Below, piece after piece: positions 13,912 to 20,524 of a stretch of DNA of 25,098 bases; position 1 is the stretch's first letter, and each line of letters opens with the position of its first letter. The notes below the pieces were generated by a model that worked only from the letters and a program-made list of their open reading frames with translations, was not told the DNA's origin and made no database searches. The DNA comes from a virus, in IMG/VR virus record IMGVR_UViG_3300037189_017523, positions 1 to 25,098 of that record. One strand, 5' to 3'. The position numbers and the translations under genes were made by a program.

Positions 13912-14236
13912 CCAGATACAAGACCCATTAGACGAGTTATTACTATCGCCTAAGCAGATAGCCCAACTCGCCCAGAAGCCCCTAGCAACAATTTACAGGT
14001 GGCTTCAGGACAGCGAGCCAGCCAACGCCATTAGAAAAGGCTCTAGGTTGTCTTACAGGGTTCGAGATGTGAGAGTGTGGCTCGAAGTCCAGACCAAAGA
14101 AAAGAAGCGTAGCAAGGGAGTTTCTAGCCCTACTTACTATGTCGGCAAGCGTGTAATGGCTCTCAAAGAGCAGGACAACGCCAAATACCTACTAATCCTT
14201 GACCTATTGGACATAGAGATAAAGCCAGGCAGCTAA
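13898..14236 (+). CDS. Excisionase/MerR-like helix-turn-helix protein
   Basis: The ATG lies inside the end of the previous gene (14-base overlap). Residues 15-62 fit the HTH_17 (Xis/MerR-like) pattern: LLSPKQIAQLAQKPLATIY, then RWLQ, then a wing with KGSRLSYRVRDVRVWLE. This domain occurs in phage excisionases and also in ordinary regulators. No integrase is visible, so a regulator is as likely as an Xis. The C-terminal 50 residues are basic then hydrophobic. It ends the operon before a strong terminator. Confidence 0.7.
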   Translation: MLPDNQIQDPLDELLLSPKQIAQLAQKPLATIYRWLQDSEPANAIRKGSRLSYRVRDVRVWLEVQTKEKKRSKGVSSPTYYVGKRVMALKEQDNAKYLLILDLLDIEIKPGS

Positions 14237-14244
14237 GAGATCGT

Positions 14245-14287
14245 GTAGGGTTGCTCAACCGGGCAACCCTACCGGCATCTTTTTTTT
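14245..14287 (+). terminator. Rho-independent terminator
   Basis: GTAGGGTTGC (14245-14254) pairs perfectly with GCAACCCTAC (14263-14272), loop 8 nt. A run of eight Ts (14280-14287) follows after seven bases. It separates the MoxR operon from the microgene array. Confidence 0.85.
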
Positions 14288-14347
14288 ATTACAAAAAATC
14301 AACTTTACATAATAATCGTTATCGGCAATTACAACTAGGAATTAGAA

Positions 14348-14614
14348 ATGACTATCAAACCCGGATCAGCTACCGGCACTAGCAAGCAACCAGCAACAGA
14401 CCTACGCCAGACAGCACAGACAGCACAGGGCAGGTTGCTACTACTAAAGGCAGGTATCGCCAAAGGTATTGACGGCAAACCAACTGAAATCAAACTTGAT
14501 GCTGAAACCAAATCAGTAATCGTAGATGTATTACAGGACTTACAGCAACTTATTACGGGCTTAGGCGAACAAAGCCAAAGCCAAGCCAAAGCAAAGCCAA
14601 AGCAGAAGCGATAG
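14348..14614 (+). CDS. Small protein with Gln/Lys/Ala-rich tail
   Basis: An 88-residue protein with AGGA about eight bases before its ATG. The N-terminal 30 residues are Thr/Gln/Ala-rich. The middle reads IDGKPTEIKLDAETKSVIVDVLQDLQQLITGL, a strand then amphipathic helix. The tail QSQSQAKAKPKQKR is made by the start of the AAAGCC/AGAAGC repeat tract. First gene of the microgene array. Not recognised. Confidence 0.65.
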   Translation: MTIKPGSATGTSKQPATDLRQTAQTAQGRLLLLKAGIAKGIDGKPTEIKLDAETKSVIVDVLQDLQQLITGLGEQSQSQAKAKPKQKR

Positions 14615-14970
14615 CAAAAGCCATCGAGATTAGAACACAAACAGAACTACTTTTTTAGAGAGGGGCTGAAGAAGAAATAGAAATAGAAATGAAGAAGCAA
14701 AGCCAAAGCAAAGCCAGAAGCAATACCAGAAGCAATATCAGAAGCCATACCAGAAGCCAAAGCAATACCATAAAGATAACGAAAGGATAACACTTATGCT
14801 GAAATGTGGATGGTGTATCACAAAGCACCACGAAGGGTGTAGGATAAAAATCAACACAGGACAAGTCATAGCGATTTGTGAATGTGAATGTAAAGCAGAA
14901 GCCAAAGCAGAAGCAAAAGACAAAGCAATACCAGAAGCCGAAGCACAAGCAGAAGCCATACCAGAAAAGA
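14570..14970 (+). repeat. Low-complexity AAAGCC/AGAAGC repeat tract crossing genes
   Basis: Short units of AAAGCC, AGAAGC and related words recur from the end of the 88-residue gene through a 180-base gap into the 61-residue gene. They are read in different frames, giving QSQAKAKPK in one protein and KAEAKAEAK in another. The gap itself (14615-14795) has no convincing gene; a 33-codon ORF at 14689-14790 lacks a ribosome site. Confidence 0.65.
14715..14762 (+). repeat. Four tandem 12-bp repeats (CAGAAGCmATAC)
   Basis: Units at 14715, 14727, 14739 and 14751 read CAGAAGCAATAC, CAGAAGCAATAT, CAGAAGCCATAC and CAGAAGCCAAAG. Related units appear at about 14925-14965 (in the next gene) and 15150-15180 as CACAAGCAATAC, so the repeat has spread or been copied. 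They could be iterons or slippage products. Confidence 0.7.
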
Positions 14971-14981
14971 AAGAGAAATAA
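14796..14981 (+). CDS. Small zinc-finger-like protein with Ala/Glu/Lys repeats
   Basis: A 61-residue protein with AAAGGA before its ATG. Residues 4-31 have CGWC, then KHHEGC, then ICECEC, enough Cys and His for one zinc site. Residues 33-61 (KAEAKAEAKDKAIPEAEAQA) are the translated 12-bp repeat and would be a charged helix or unfolded. Function unknown. The next gene starts at GTG directly after its TAA. Confidence 0.65.
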   Translation: MLKCGWCITKHHEGCRIKINTGQVIAICECECKAEAKAEAKDKAIPEAEAQAEAIPEKKEK

Positions 14982-15197
14982 GTGCAAGACGCATTAGAAA
15001 ACCTAATCACCAAGTCAAGCGAGATGGGAGCAAGCATTGAGCGTGCGACTATCTTTGGAGAAATACTAGAAAAGATGAACGAAGCCATTATGAATGAAGA
15101 TGTAAAGTCTATGAAACTTTTACAAGAGATCTTAGATGGAATAGCAAGCCGTACCACAAGCAATACCACAAGCCAGACCACAAAGGAAGATAACTAA
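14982..15197 (+). CDS. Small helical protein, Thr/Ser-rich tail
   Basis: It starts at GTG immediately after the previous stop, in a purine-rich context (AAAGAGAAATAA), giving 71 residues. Residues 1-52 are two amphipathic helices (ENLITKSSEMGASIERAT, FGEILEKMNEAIM). The tail RTTSNTTSQTTKEDN comes from a diverged copy of the 12-bp repeat. It ends KEDN, the same as the next gene, through the shared junction sequence. Unknown function. Confidence 0.6.
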   Translation: MQDALENLITKSSEMGASIERATIFGEILEKMNEAIMNEDVKSMKLLQEILDGIASRTTSNTTSQTTKEDN

Positions 15198-15325
15198 TGG
15201 AAATCAAATTAACTGATTACCAAGCAGAAGTCTTACAGGGCTTGTTGGCTGAACAAATTGACACAAACTCGCAATACGAAATACTACAACCACTTTACGA
15301 ACAACTAACAAAGGAAGATAACTAA
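15197..15325 (+). CDS. Microprotein (42 aa)
   Basis: ATG overlaps the previous stop in GGAAGATAACTAATGG, which contains its ribosome site. MEIKLTDYQAEVLQGLL is a helix-like start, followed by QYEILQPLYEQL; it ends KEDN. Too short for family recognition, but the start signal, coupling and clean end support it. Confidence 0.6.
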   Translation: MEIKLTDYQAEVLQGLLAEQIDTNSQYEILQPLYEQLTKEDN

Positions 15326-15501
15326 TGAGTAAGTATGTAAAGCACCTAACCAAAACAGAACTAATGGAGCGTCTAGCAGACGAATTAGTTGAGATGCACG
15401 AACTAACAGCAATAGACTTAGCCTATTGGGAAACAGCACGCGAACTCGTAGAACGCTTCTATGATGTTCAAATTACACTAACAATTACAGAAAAAGAATA
15501 G
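15325..15501 (+). CDS. Microprotein (58 aa), helical
   Basis: Starts in AAGGAAGATAACTAATG. Helical throughout: HLTKTELMERLADELVEM, then AIDLAYWETARELVERFYD, and a short C-terminal strand QITLTITEKE. Could dimerise as a helical hairpin. Unknown function. Joined by TAATG to the previous gene and by eight bases to the next. Confidence 0.6.
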   Translation: MSKYVKHLTKTELMERLADELVEMHELTAIDLAYWETARELVERFYDVQITLTITEKE

Positions 15502-15509
15502 AGCGAGTA

Positions 15510-15677
15510 ATGGATAAGTATAAAGTTGAGTTATCTGTAATTGTTGAGTATGAAATGGATGACTCTGGTAGAACTCCTGAACAAATTGCAGAGCAAATAA
15601 TGGAAAACATTTGTTGGAGTTATACAGCAACAGGCGAAATACTAAAAATAACTAATTTAGGAGAAACAAATGACTAA
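15510..15677 (+). CDS. Microprotein (55 aa), paralog of the 16510 gene
   Basis: MDKYKVELSVIVEYEMD forms one long strand pair, followed by a helix (RTPEQIAEQIMENI) and a last strand. The order matches MEKYTARVEFIVYEFEA plus helix and strand in the protein at 16510-16680, so the two look like paralogs. The GAGCGAG before its ATG is a fair ribosome site. Function unknown. Confidence 0.6.
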   Translation: MDKYKVELSVIVEYEMDDSGRTPEQIAEQIMENICWSYTATGEILKITNLGETND

Positions 15678-15717
15678 ACAAGAACTAATCGACTTTATGG
15701 AAGAACAGGGGCTATAA
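15670..15717 (+). CDS. Possible 15-residue peptide
   Basis: A 16-codon ORF starting at ATG 15670 inside the end of the previous gene. AGGAG lies six bases upstream, one of the best ribosome sites here, and nothing else would use it. The peptide is MTKQELIDFMEEQGL, an amphipathic helix. It may be a leader peptide coupling translation to the next gene three bases later, or a decayed microgene. Confidence 0.4.
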   Translation: MTKQELIDFMEEQGL

Positions 15718-15720
15718 CTA

Positions 15721-15858
15721 ATGCCTAAATACACAATTTTAATTGGAGAAAAGTTTATTGTTGAAGCTTCAAATGAAGATGAAGCAATGTTCAAGTTAGA
15801 ATCAAACTCTCCTGATGTTGAGTTTATTGAAGTAGATTCTTGGGTGGTGGAAAACTAA
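15721..15858 (+). CDS. Microprotein (45 aa)
   Basis: MPKYTILIGEKFIVEASNEDEA reads as two strands then a helix; the C-terminus VEFIEVDSWVVEN is another strand. The strand-strand-helix-strand order resembles its neighbours at 15510 and 16510, so it may be a shorter relative. It ends VEN in the GGAAAACTAATG junction that also starts the next gene. Confidence 0.6.
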   Translation: MPKYTILIGEKFIVEASNEDEAMFKLESNSPDVEFIEVDSWVVEN

Positions 15859-16349
15859 TGCAGACATTCATACCAATAGCAACAACTAACTTTAGCGACA
15901 TTGCTAAGACGCTAGATAATAAGCGTCTAAACAAGCAAGCATTAGAAGGCTGGCAAATCCTTATGACGCTTGTTGAACTCAATCCTAATGGCGACCACAG
16001 GACGCCTAAAGGCTGGGTCAATCATCCTGCAGTAAAGATGTGGCGTGGGTATGAAACAGCGTTGCTTCACTACATTATTGCTATGTGTGATGAATGGCGT
16101 TCTAGGGGCTATCACACAACAATTGACGACAAAGCACGCACAACTTTTGCAACAGCAGTATTGAATGGCAAGGTGTCTACCACACTTGTTTATCCACCCT
16201 GTATTGTTGAAGAAGTTGCAACAACACATCGTCAGGCACTACTATCAAAGTACTATGAATGGTATAGTCAGTTTCAATGGGCAGAAGATACTGGAACAGC
16301 ACCACTTACCTATGAATATTTATGGGTATTAGAAGATAAGGAAAACTAA
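15858..16349 (+). CDS. Pyrimidine-dimer DNA glycosylase-like (Pyr_excise) protein
   Basis: The start ATG 15858 follows the TAATG junction, giving 163 residues. MQTFIPIATTNFSDIAKTLD, then NKRLNKQALEGWQIL, then GWVNHPAVKMWRGYE (about 47-66) and DEWRSRGYHTT match the actinobacterial proteins related to T4 endonuclease V, which cut UV-damaged DNA. The N-terminal Thr nucleophile of the T4 enzyme is not at position 2 here (Gln2, Thr3), so the mechanism may differ. It would protect phage DNA from sunlight damage. It sits inside the microgene array, joined by TAATG at both ends. Confidence 0.75.
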   Translation: MQTFIPIATTNFSDIAKTLDNKRLNKQALEGWQILMTLVELNPNGDHRTPKGWVNHPAVKMWRGYETALLHYIIAMCDEWRSRGYHTTIDDKARTTFATAVLNGKVSTTLVYPPCIVEEVATTHRQALLSKYYEWYSQFQWAEDTGTAPLTYEYLWVLEDKEN

Positions 16350-16510
16350 TGGAAAAACAACTTTTGATTGAATGGCTGGATGAACAAATAGCCATCTTCC
16401 AAGAACAAATGGAACTATCTGAACAAGATACAAACTCAGATTATGATTTTTATGATGGGGCTTGTAGTGCGTATCAAGTAATGCTAACTAAAGTAAAGGA
16501 AATGAATTAA
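16349..16510 (+). CDS. Microprotein (53 aa), helical
   Basis: ATG is in GGAAAACTAATGG. MEKQLLIEWLDEQIAIFQEQMELSEQD is an acidic amphipathic helix, and the second helix reads AYQVMLTKVKEMN. It is probably a helical hairpin. Ends in Asn-stop at the junction like its neighbours. Not recognised. Confidence 0.6.
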   Translation: MEKQLLIEWLDEQIAIFQEQMELSEQDTNSDYDFYDGACSAYQVMLTKVKEMN

Positions 16511-16680
16511 TGGAAAAATACACAGCAAGGGTAGAGTTCATAGTTTATGAATTTGAAGCCACATCAGAATCAAACGCAAATGAAAAAATAAATGATCTAA
16601 TCGACACATTATCTTCTGTAAAAACAGAAGTGCAATGGGACGAAGTTGATTGGACACTATACGAAGAAGGAATAAACTAA
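16510..16680 (+). CDS. Microprotein (56 aa), paralog of the 15510 gene
   Basis: MEKYTARVEFIVYEFEAT gives two strands, then ANEKINDLIDTLSSV a helix, then VQWDEVDWTLYEE a strand. It corresponds to the 55-residue protein at 15510 in length and element order. Junction TAATG on both sides. Function unknown. Confidence 0.6.
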   Translation: MEKYTARVEFIVYEFEATSESNANEKINDLIDTLSSVKTEVQWDEVDWTLYEEGIN

Positions 16681-16835
16681 TGATAAAACCAAAAGACATT
16701 TACCTATGCGATAACTGCTTTGAAATGGATGCAGATTATGGAGCAAATGGGATTGACGGCACTATGGTATACATTTGTAGTGCTTGCAAAGAAGAAGGAA
16801 CATTCTACAATGTTGAATTTGAAGGAGACAACTAA
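16680..16835 (+). CDS. Small zinc-ribbon protein (51 aa)
   Basis: The start is ATG 16680 at the TAATG junction. CDNC (about 10-13) and CSAC (about 33-36) form a C-x2-C...C-x2-C zinc ribbon, with a strand pair between (GTMVYIC). It could bind nucleic acid or an RNA polymerase. The protein at 17207 has the same layout, so they may be relatives. Confidence 0.65.
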   Translation: MIKPKDIYLCDNCFEMDADYGANGIDGTMVYICSACKEEGTFYNVEFEGDN

Positions 16836-17038
16836 TGAGTGAAATAAAAGCACTGCAAGCAATGGTAAATGAAGCAGTTTTAAATTCCAAGTATGTTGAA
16901 CAATTTGGCAAGGAAATTGAGCCAGAGGTAAACACACTTCTTATACTTGTAAAACACCTAACAGCATTACAAGCTTCTAGTACTTTTGCGCTAAAGCGTG
17001 CAGAAAATCTAAGTAAAAAACTAATGAAGGAAAACTAA
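16835..17038 (+). CDS. Small helical protein (67 aa)
   Basis: ATG in GAAGGAGACAACTAATG, a strong ribosome site. Nearly all helix: IKALQAMVNEAVLNSKYVEQ, then VNTLLILVKHLTALQASSTF, then LKRAENLSKKLMKEN. Coiled-coil-like, not membrane. Ends KEN at the junction. Unknown function. Confidence 0.6.
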   Translation: MSEIKALQAMVNEAVLNSKYVEQFGKEIEPEVNTLLILVKHLTALQASSTFALKRAENLSKKLMKEN

Positions 17039-17214
17039 TGAAACCTGTATTTACAGAGGAAGAAGCAACACTCGTAATGACTATTCTTTTGGATAATCTA
17101 ATTACTCTAAAGGACAGCAACGGGTTTGATGATTACGGAACTACTGAAGCATTACAGCGTGCAGTAGACAAGCTTGACGCATTACTAATTGAAACTGGGT
17201 ATGCTGATGAATAA
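17038..17214 (+). CDS. Small helical protein (58 aa)
   Basis: ATG in AAGGAAAACTAATG. MKPVFTEEEATLVMTILLDN is a helix, then a turn (DSNGFDDYGTT) and a second helix EALQRAVDKLDALLIETG. It looks like a two-helix hairpin. Overlaps the next start by eight bases. Unknown function. Confidence 0.6.
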   Translation: MKPVFTEEEATLVMTILLDNLITLKDSNGFDDYGTTEALQRAVDKLDALLIETGYADE

Positions 17215-17335
17215 TGCCTGTGATGTGTGTGAAGCAGTGGGTGATGATGTCCTAGAATACGATTTTGAGTTATTAGGATTAGGTACTACAATTTACTTAT
17301 GCACTAAATGCAACGATGAAAACAAGGAAGACTAA
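17207..17335 (+). CDS. Small zinc-ribbon protein (42 aa)
   Basis: MNNACDVCEAVGDDVLEYDF, then IYLCTKCNDENKED: Cys pairs at 5/8 and 32/35, a compact zinc ribbon. Its ATG overlaps the previous stop by eight bases. The TAA is followed within a base by the HicA-like GTG, and AAGGAAG in its last codons is that gene's ribosome site. Confidence 0.6.
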   Translation: MNNACDVCEAVGDDVLEYDFELLGLGTTIYLCTKCNDENKED

Positions 17336-17336
17336 A

Positions 17337-17567
17337 GTGAAATCAAAAGAGATCCAAGAACTAATTAAAGTAGCAGAAGACCAGGGATGGCGTGTAGAGC
17401 GGTCTAATGGGGGTCATTTTAAATGGCTATCTCCTAATGGCAAAATGGTCATTACATCAGCTACACCATCAGATAAGCGTGCTTTTGCCAACATTCAGAC
17501 CGATTTACGGCGTTATGGATTAATCCTAGTTAAAAAGAACCCTAAGCGTAAAGATCGTTTACAATAG
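17337..17567 (+). CDS. HicA-like mRNA interferase fold, no HicB partner
   Basis: GTG at 17337 is chosen because AAGGAAG lies six bases before it; an ATG at 17316 has no site. The 76-residue protein has a helix (IQELIKVAEDQGW), then strands with SNGGHFKWLSP (His27 would be the HicA catalytic His), NGKMVITSATP, and a C-terminal helix NIQTDLRRYGL. That is the order of the HicA dsRBD-like fold. HicA toxins cut mRNA and need HicB as antidote; no HicB gene is next to it. It may be a phage RNA-binding protein or a solo toxin. Confidence 0.7.
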   Translation: MKSKEIQELIKVAEDQGWRVERSNGGHFKWLSPNGKMVITSATPSDKRAFANIQTDLRRYGLILVKKNPKRKDRLQ

Positions 17568-17590
17568 AAGAGCATCAAAAAACCACACCA

Positions 17591-17623
17591 TTGACAAATA
17601 CAAAGGCTGGCTGTGTAGATAAT
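17591..17623 (+). promoter_or_regulatory. Possible promoter of the NlpC/P60 gene
   Basis: Consensus TTGACA at 17591-17596 and GATAAT at 17618-17623, but 21 bases apart, longer than the usual 17. The gap between the HicA-like stop and the next ATG has room for an own promoter. Confidence 0.35.
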
Positions 17624-17660
17624 CTTTCTGCATAAGTAGTCTTGGATAGGAGGTTCTATG

Positions 17661-18200
17661 ATGAACAAGAAGATAGTAATAGCCGGCATAATTTTAAGTC
17701 TTGCTGGATGTTCTGCTTCAACTGCAACAGCTTTTAGTTATACTAACGTTGCTGCAGAAAAACAAGTAGTAGTGTCAAATAATGTAAAAACAGATTTATT
17801 AAAGTCTGCAAAAGCACAACGTAACACTTCTCAAATGAAAAAAGTAATTAAGTACCTAAAAACTAGAGTAGATAAAACTGCTTATGTTTTTGCAGGTGCC
17901 AGTCCTCGTGGATGGGACTGCTCAGGTCTAGTACGTTGGACTTATGAAAGATTTGGTATAGAGCTACCACATTCAGCAAACAAACAAGGACATCTAGGCA
18001 AGCGTGTTCACAAGCCAAAACTAGGTGACATTGTAGTATTTGCGTATAATGGATCTACCAACTTCTATCATTCCGCCATTTATATCGGAAATGGAAAAAT
18101 AATCAACGCACATCGTGGAGCACATTCTACGATAATTCAGCCATTGACAGATTATTTATCTGGTCAAATAAGGTTCATAAGAGTTATAGAAACAAAATAA
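17661..18200 (+). CDS. NlpC/P60 peptidoglycan hydrolase with lipoprotein signal
   Basis: This probable cell-wall endopeptidase cuts peptide stems. ATG 17661 is seven bases after AGGAGG; ATG 17658 is also possible. Residues 1-17 are a lipoprotein signal: basic MNKK, a hydrophobic core and lipobox LAGC with Cys17. A linker of about 60 residues precedes the NlpC/P60 domain. GWDCSGLVRWTYERFG has the catalytic Cys, YHSAIYIGNG the His, and INAHRG the third residue. The domain is of normal length for the family. A lipid anchor is odd for an endolysin and fits better with wall remodelling or exclusion of other phages. A terminator follows. Confidence 0.85.
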   Translation: MNKKIVIAGIILSLAGCSASTATAFSYTNVAAEKQVVVSNNVKTDLLKSAKAQRNTSQMKKVIKYLKTRVDKTAYVFAGASPRGWDCSGLVRWTYERFGIELPHSANKQGHLGKRVHKPKLGDIVVFAYNGSTNFYHSAIYIGNGKIINAHRGAHSTIIQPLTDYLSGQIRFIRVIETK

Positions 18201-18212
18201 CAAGACAAAGAG

Positions 18213-18245
18213 AAAGCCCCTGGCAAAAACCAGGGGCTTTTTCTA
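18213..18245. terminator. Bidirectional terminator between convergent genes
   Basis: AAAGCCCCTGG (18213-18223) and CCAGGGGCTTT (18230-18240) form a perfect 11-bp stem with loop CAAAAA. T-tracts follow on the plus side (TTTTTCT) and a T-rich tract on the minus side. It lies between the NlpC/P60 gene and the oppositely directed small gene. Confidence 0.9.
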
Positions 18246-18251
18246 TTGGGA

Positions 18252-18410
18252 CTACTTAGTAGTCTTTTTTACTACTGGCTTAGAAACCCTTTTCTTTGGC
18301 TTCAAAGCTTTTACATCAGACTTCAACTGCTCAATTTCAGAAGCGTGTGTTTGAATTAGGCTGTATAGAACTTCTAGATCAGCAATTAGTTTCTTTAGTT
18401 TTCCGAACAT
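18252..18410 (-). CDS. Small coiled-coil protein with basic tail
   Basis: The ATG at 18410 has AAGGAG seven bases upstream, giving 52 residues (MFGKLKKLIADLEVLYSLIQ). A heptad-like helix spans about 5-35 (IADLEVLYSLI...IEQLKSDVKAL), and the last 17 residues are Lys/Val/Pro-rich. It follows nrdJ by 14 bases and is the last gene of the rightmost operon. Unknown function. Confidence 0.7.
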   Translation of the reverse strand: MFGKLKKLIADLEVLYSLIQTHASEIEQLKSDVKALKPKKRVSKPVVKKTTK

Positions 18411-18424
18411 ATGTTCTCCTTGTT

Positions 18425-20443
18425 TTATTGGTTGTCCTTGACGAGTTTGATCTCGCAAGCATCTGTGGTGCAGTAAGCCTCACCAATAGCGTCTGAAGCC
18501 ATACCAGCATAGACACCCTTAAAGTCAATCGGGAAGAGTTGCATAGCGTAGCCATTATACTCTTCTTCTGTGATTTCCTGGTAAGGCATTTGATCGTAAA
18601 CTTTATTGCCACTAGGCAAGAAAGATACGGTTTTTAGTTGTCCATCGTACATATGCAATACACGACCGACATCTTCTGATTCTTTTTCAGGATCAAAAGA
18701 AACGGTGACTGATACAGAGTTATCTGACCAGTAACGTTGTGCTGTCGCAGCTAGAGCAATCTTTTCGTAAATAGATACATCTTTAGCAGAACGAACAGAG
18801 TTTGATTTAATAGGGAAGTAAACTACAGATGAACCCTTAGTGTATACGCTTTCTTCTACACGATAGTTAGCCATCTTGAAAAGAGGAAGCATAGGGTCGT
18901 TATCTGCAAAGGTAATCAAGCGCATTTGGTAGCGACCTGCAACGTCCCAGTGAACACCGGCAGATTCACCTGCAAGAAGCGATACCGTACCTGATGGCTT
19001 GATTGTAGTCATCTTGATAGACTCACGAATACCTAGCCACTCAGAATACTTTTTGTCATAGTCCATTACTACTTGGTAGCCTTCATCCATCCATTGACGC
19101 AGTACTGGTAATCCTTTGTTATCTGCAAAGTTAGCTACACCAGACATTGATGTGCCAATACGGCGATTACGTTGCATAATAGCGTTAGTCTCTTCCCAGT
19201 GTGTCGGTAGGAGAGTCACTGTTTTAGCGTATAGATACGCAAACTTTAAAGTACGCTTGTAATCTTCTAGATCTGTGTGGCGATTTAGGTAAGTTTCAAC
19301 CAGAGTACACATTTCAAAACTTTCTAGGCTTTGCTCTGCACAAGGGTTGTACCCAGCAATACGCCAGTCTTTGTTGTTTGCTTTGTCTGCCAAACGACCA
19401 TACTTACGTGATGTATCCATCCAAATAACTCCTGGCTCGCCATTTAAGGCGATACCTTCTACAATTGGAGTAAAATCTGTACCAACAGATACTTCTACTG
19501 AGTTATTTGACATCCAACCCCAGTTAGCCATACGCTCAGGGTTTACTTCAGGATTTTTTAGGTTAAGGAAATCTTGGTCATCAATACGCCCAATTAGTAG
19601 CTCTGCTGAACGGCGAACATTTCCAGAAACAACGCACACACCAATCATATTACCGATGTCCGCAATATCTTTACGGGTCAGTAGTTCGTAAGCACGAGTA
19701 TCAAACAATGCACGAATGTGATCGTGTAGTTTAATTAGTGGCTCTGGACCAGATGCGGTTCCTCCAAATGTGGCAATAGAAGCACCGTATGGACGGATCT
19801 CTGAGTAATCAAAGTTTAGTTTAGACTGATCTGGTTTTAGGTAAGAGTTAATTAGTGCAACAGTGCTTTCCTGCCATCCTTCACGAGTATCAGGAATAAC
19901 ATACTCTATTTCTCCTTGAATTGGAGAAAAGATCTCAAAACCCTTATCTGCGCCTTTATCATCAAAACCAACGCCTACACCTAGCATTGACGCTTCCATT
20001 AGAAATGCAAATGGTTTGCCAGGGTTTTGCTTAGTCATTTCGTTAGTGGATACAAAGGCACAGTTTTGTAGTGCAGCCGAGTTACGCTGCTCATTTACTA
20101 GTGGAGTACCCATAACCCATAGTCCACGACCAGGAGGTGTCCACTTTAGATTAAATAGGCGATCAAAGGCTTCTTTTGCACTGGCAGCAGCTTTGGCATC
20201 AGACCAAGGCAAACGGTTCTGTTTAGCGTGGTCTTTTTGAAGAGAGTACATACCATTGATAACGCGTTCACATACATCTACCCAAGTTTCTTTAGTTCCA
20301 TCTTCTTTTTTACGAGAATAGGTACGTAAAAAGGTAATCTCGCCTACTGAGTTGCCTGCAACATCTGTATAGCCAAAAGGGGCTTTCTTGGTTTTATATC
20401 CGGATACAAACTCTTCGGATAATTTAAAGGAAAAAATGGTCAT
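18425..20443 (-). CDS. nrdJ: Adenosylcobalamin-dependent ribonucleoside-triphosphate reductase (class II, monomeric)
   Basis: It converts ribonucleotides to deoxyribonucleotides in the cytoplasm using coenzyme B12, so it works with or without oxygen. ATG 20443 (MTIFSFKLSEEF) has GAGAG upstream; a TTG at 20455 is less likely. The 672 residues show all active-site elements of the Lactobacillus-type enzyme: Cys128 in LQNCAFVS, NPCAEQ with the radical Cys368 and Glu370, and Cys379 eleven residues later. The C-terminal redox pair is Cys658/Cys663 (YCTTDAC). Length is slightly below the family norm of about 740. No NrdB/NrdG is needed. It depends on host or scavenged cobalamin. A palindrome overlaps its promoter. 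Confidence 0.95.
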   Translation of the reverse strand: MTIFSFKLSEEFVSGYKTKKAPFGYTDVAGNSVGEITFLRTYSRKKEDGTKETWVDVCERVINGMYSLQKDHAKQNRLPWSDAKAAASAKEAFDRLFNLKWTPPGRGLWVMGTPLVNEQRNSAALQNCAFVSTNEMTKQNPGKPFAFLMEASMLGVGVGFDDKGADKGFEIFSPIQGEIEYVIPDTREGWQESTVALINSYLKPDQSKLNFDYSEIRPYGASIATFGGTASGPEPLIKLHDHIRALFDTRAYELLTRKDIADIGNMIGVCVVSGNVRRSAELLIGRIDDQDFLNLKNPEVNPERMANWGWMSNNSVEVSVGTDFTPIVEGIALNGEPGVIWMDTSRKYGRLADKANNKDWRIAGYNPCAEQSLESFEMCTLVETYLNRHTDLEDYKRTLKFAYLYAKTVTLLPTHWEETNAIMQRNRRIGTSMSGVANFADNKGLPVLRQWMDEGYQVVMDYDKKYSEWLGIRESIKMTTIKPSGTVSLLAGESAGVHWDVAGRYQMRLITFADNDPMLPLFKMANYRVEESVYTKGSSVVYFPIKSNSVRSAKDVSIYEKIALAATAQRYWSDNSVSVTVSFDPEKESEDVGRVLHMYDGQLKTVSFLPSGNKVYDQMPYQEITEEEYNGYAMQLFPIDFKGVYAGMASDAIGEAYCTTDACEIKLVKDNQ

Positions 20444-20495
20444 AGTGACTCTCAATCATAAATAAGGAGGGTATTTGCCTTTTGGGCAGAATACT

Positions 20496-20524
20496 AGTGT
20501 ACACTACAAAAGTGTGATTGTCTA
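20496..20524 (-). promoter_or_regulatory. nrdJ promoter with AGTGTACACT palindrome
   Basis: On the minus strand, TAGACA (20524-20519) and TACACT (20501-20496) are 17 bases apart. The -10 lies inside the perfect 10-base palindrome AGTGTACACT (20496-20505), a likely operator. A leader of about 45 bases follows. It is too short for a cobalamin riboswitch. Confidence 0.6.

Noticed and set aside
13898-14236. Proof of a temperate phage from an excisionase
   Set aside because: The HTH_17 domain is shared with ordinary regulators, and no integrase or attachment site is visible.
14715-14762. Tandem 12-bp repeats as a CRISPR array
   Set aside because: Units are directly adjacent with no spacers, and no cas genes are present.
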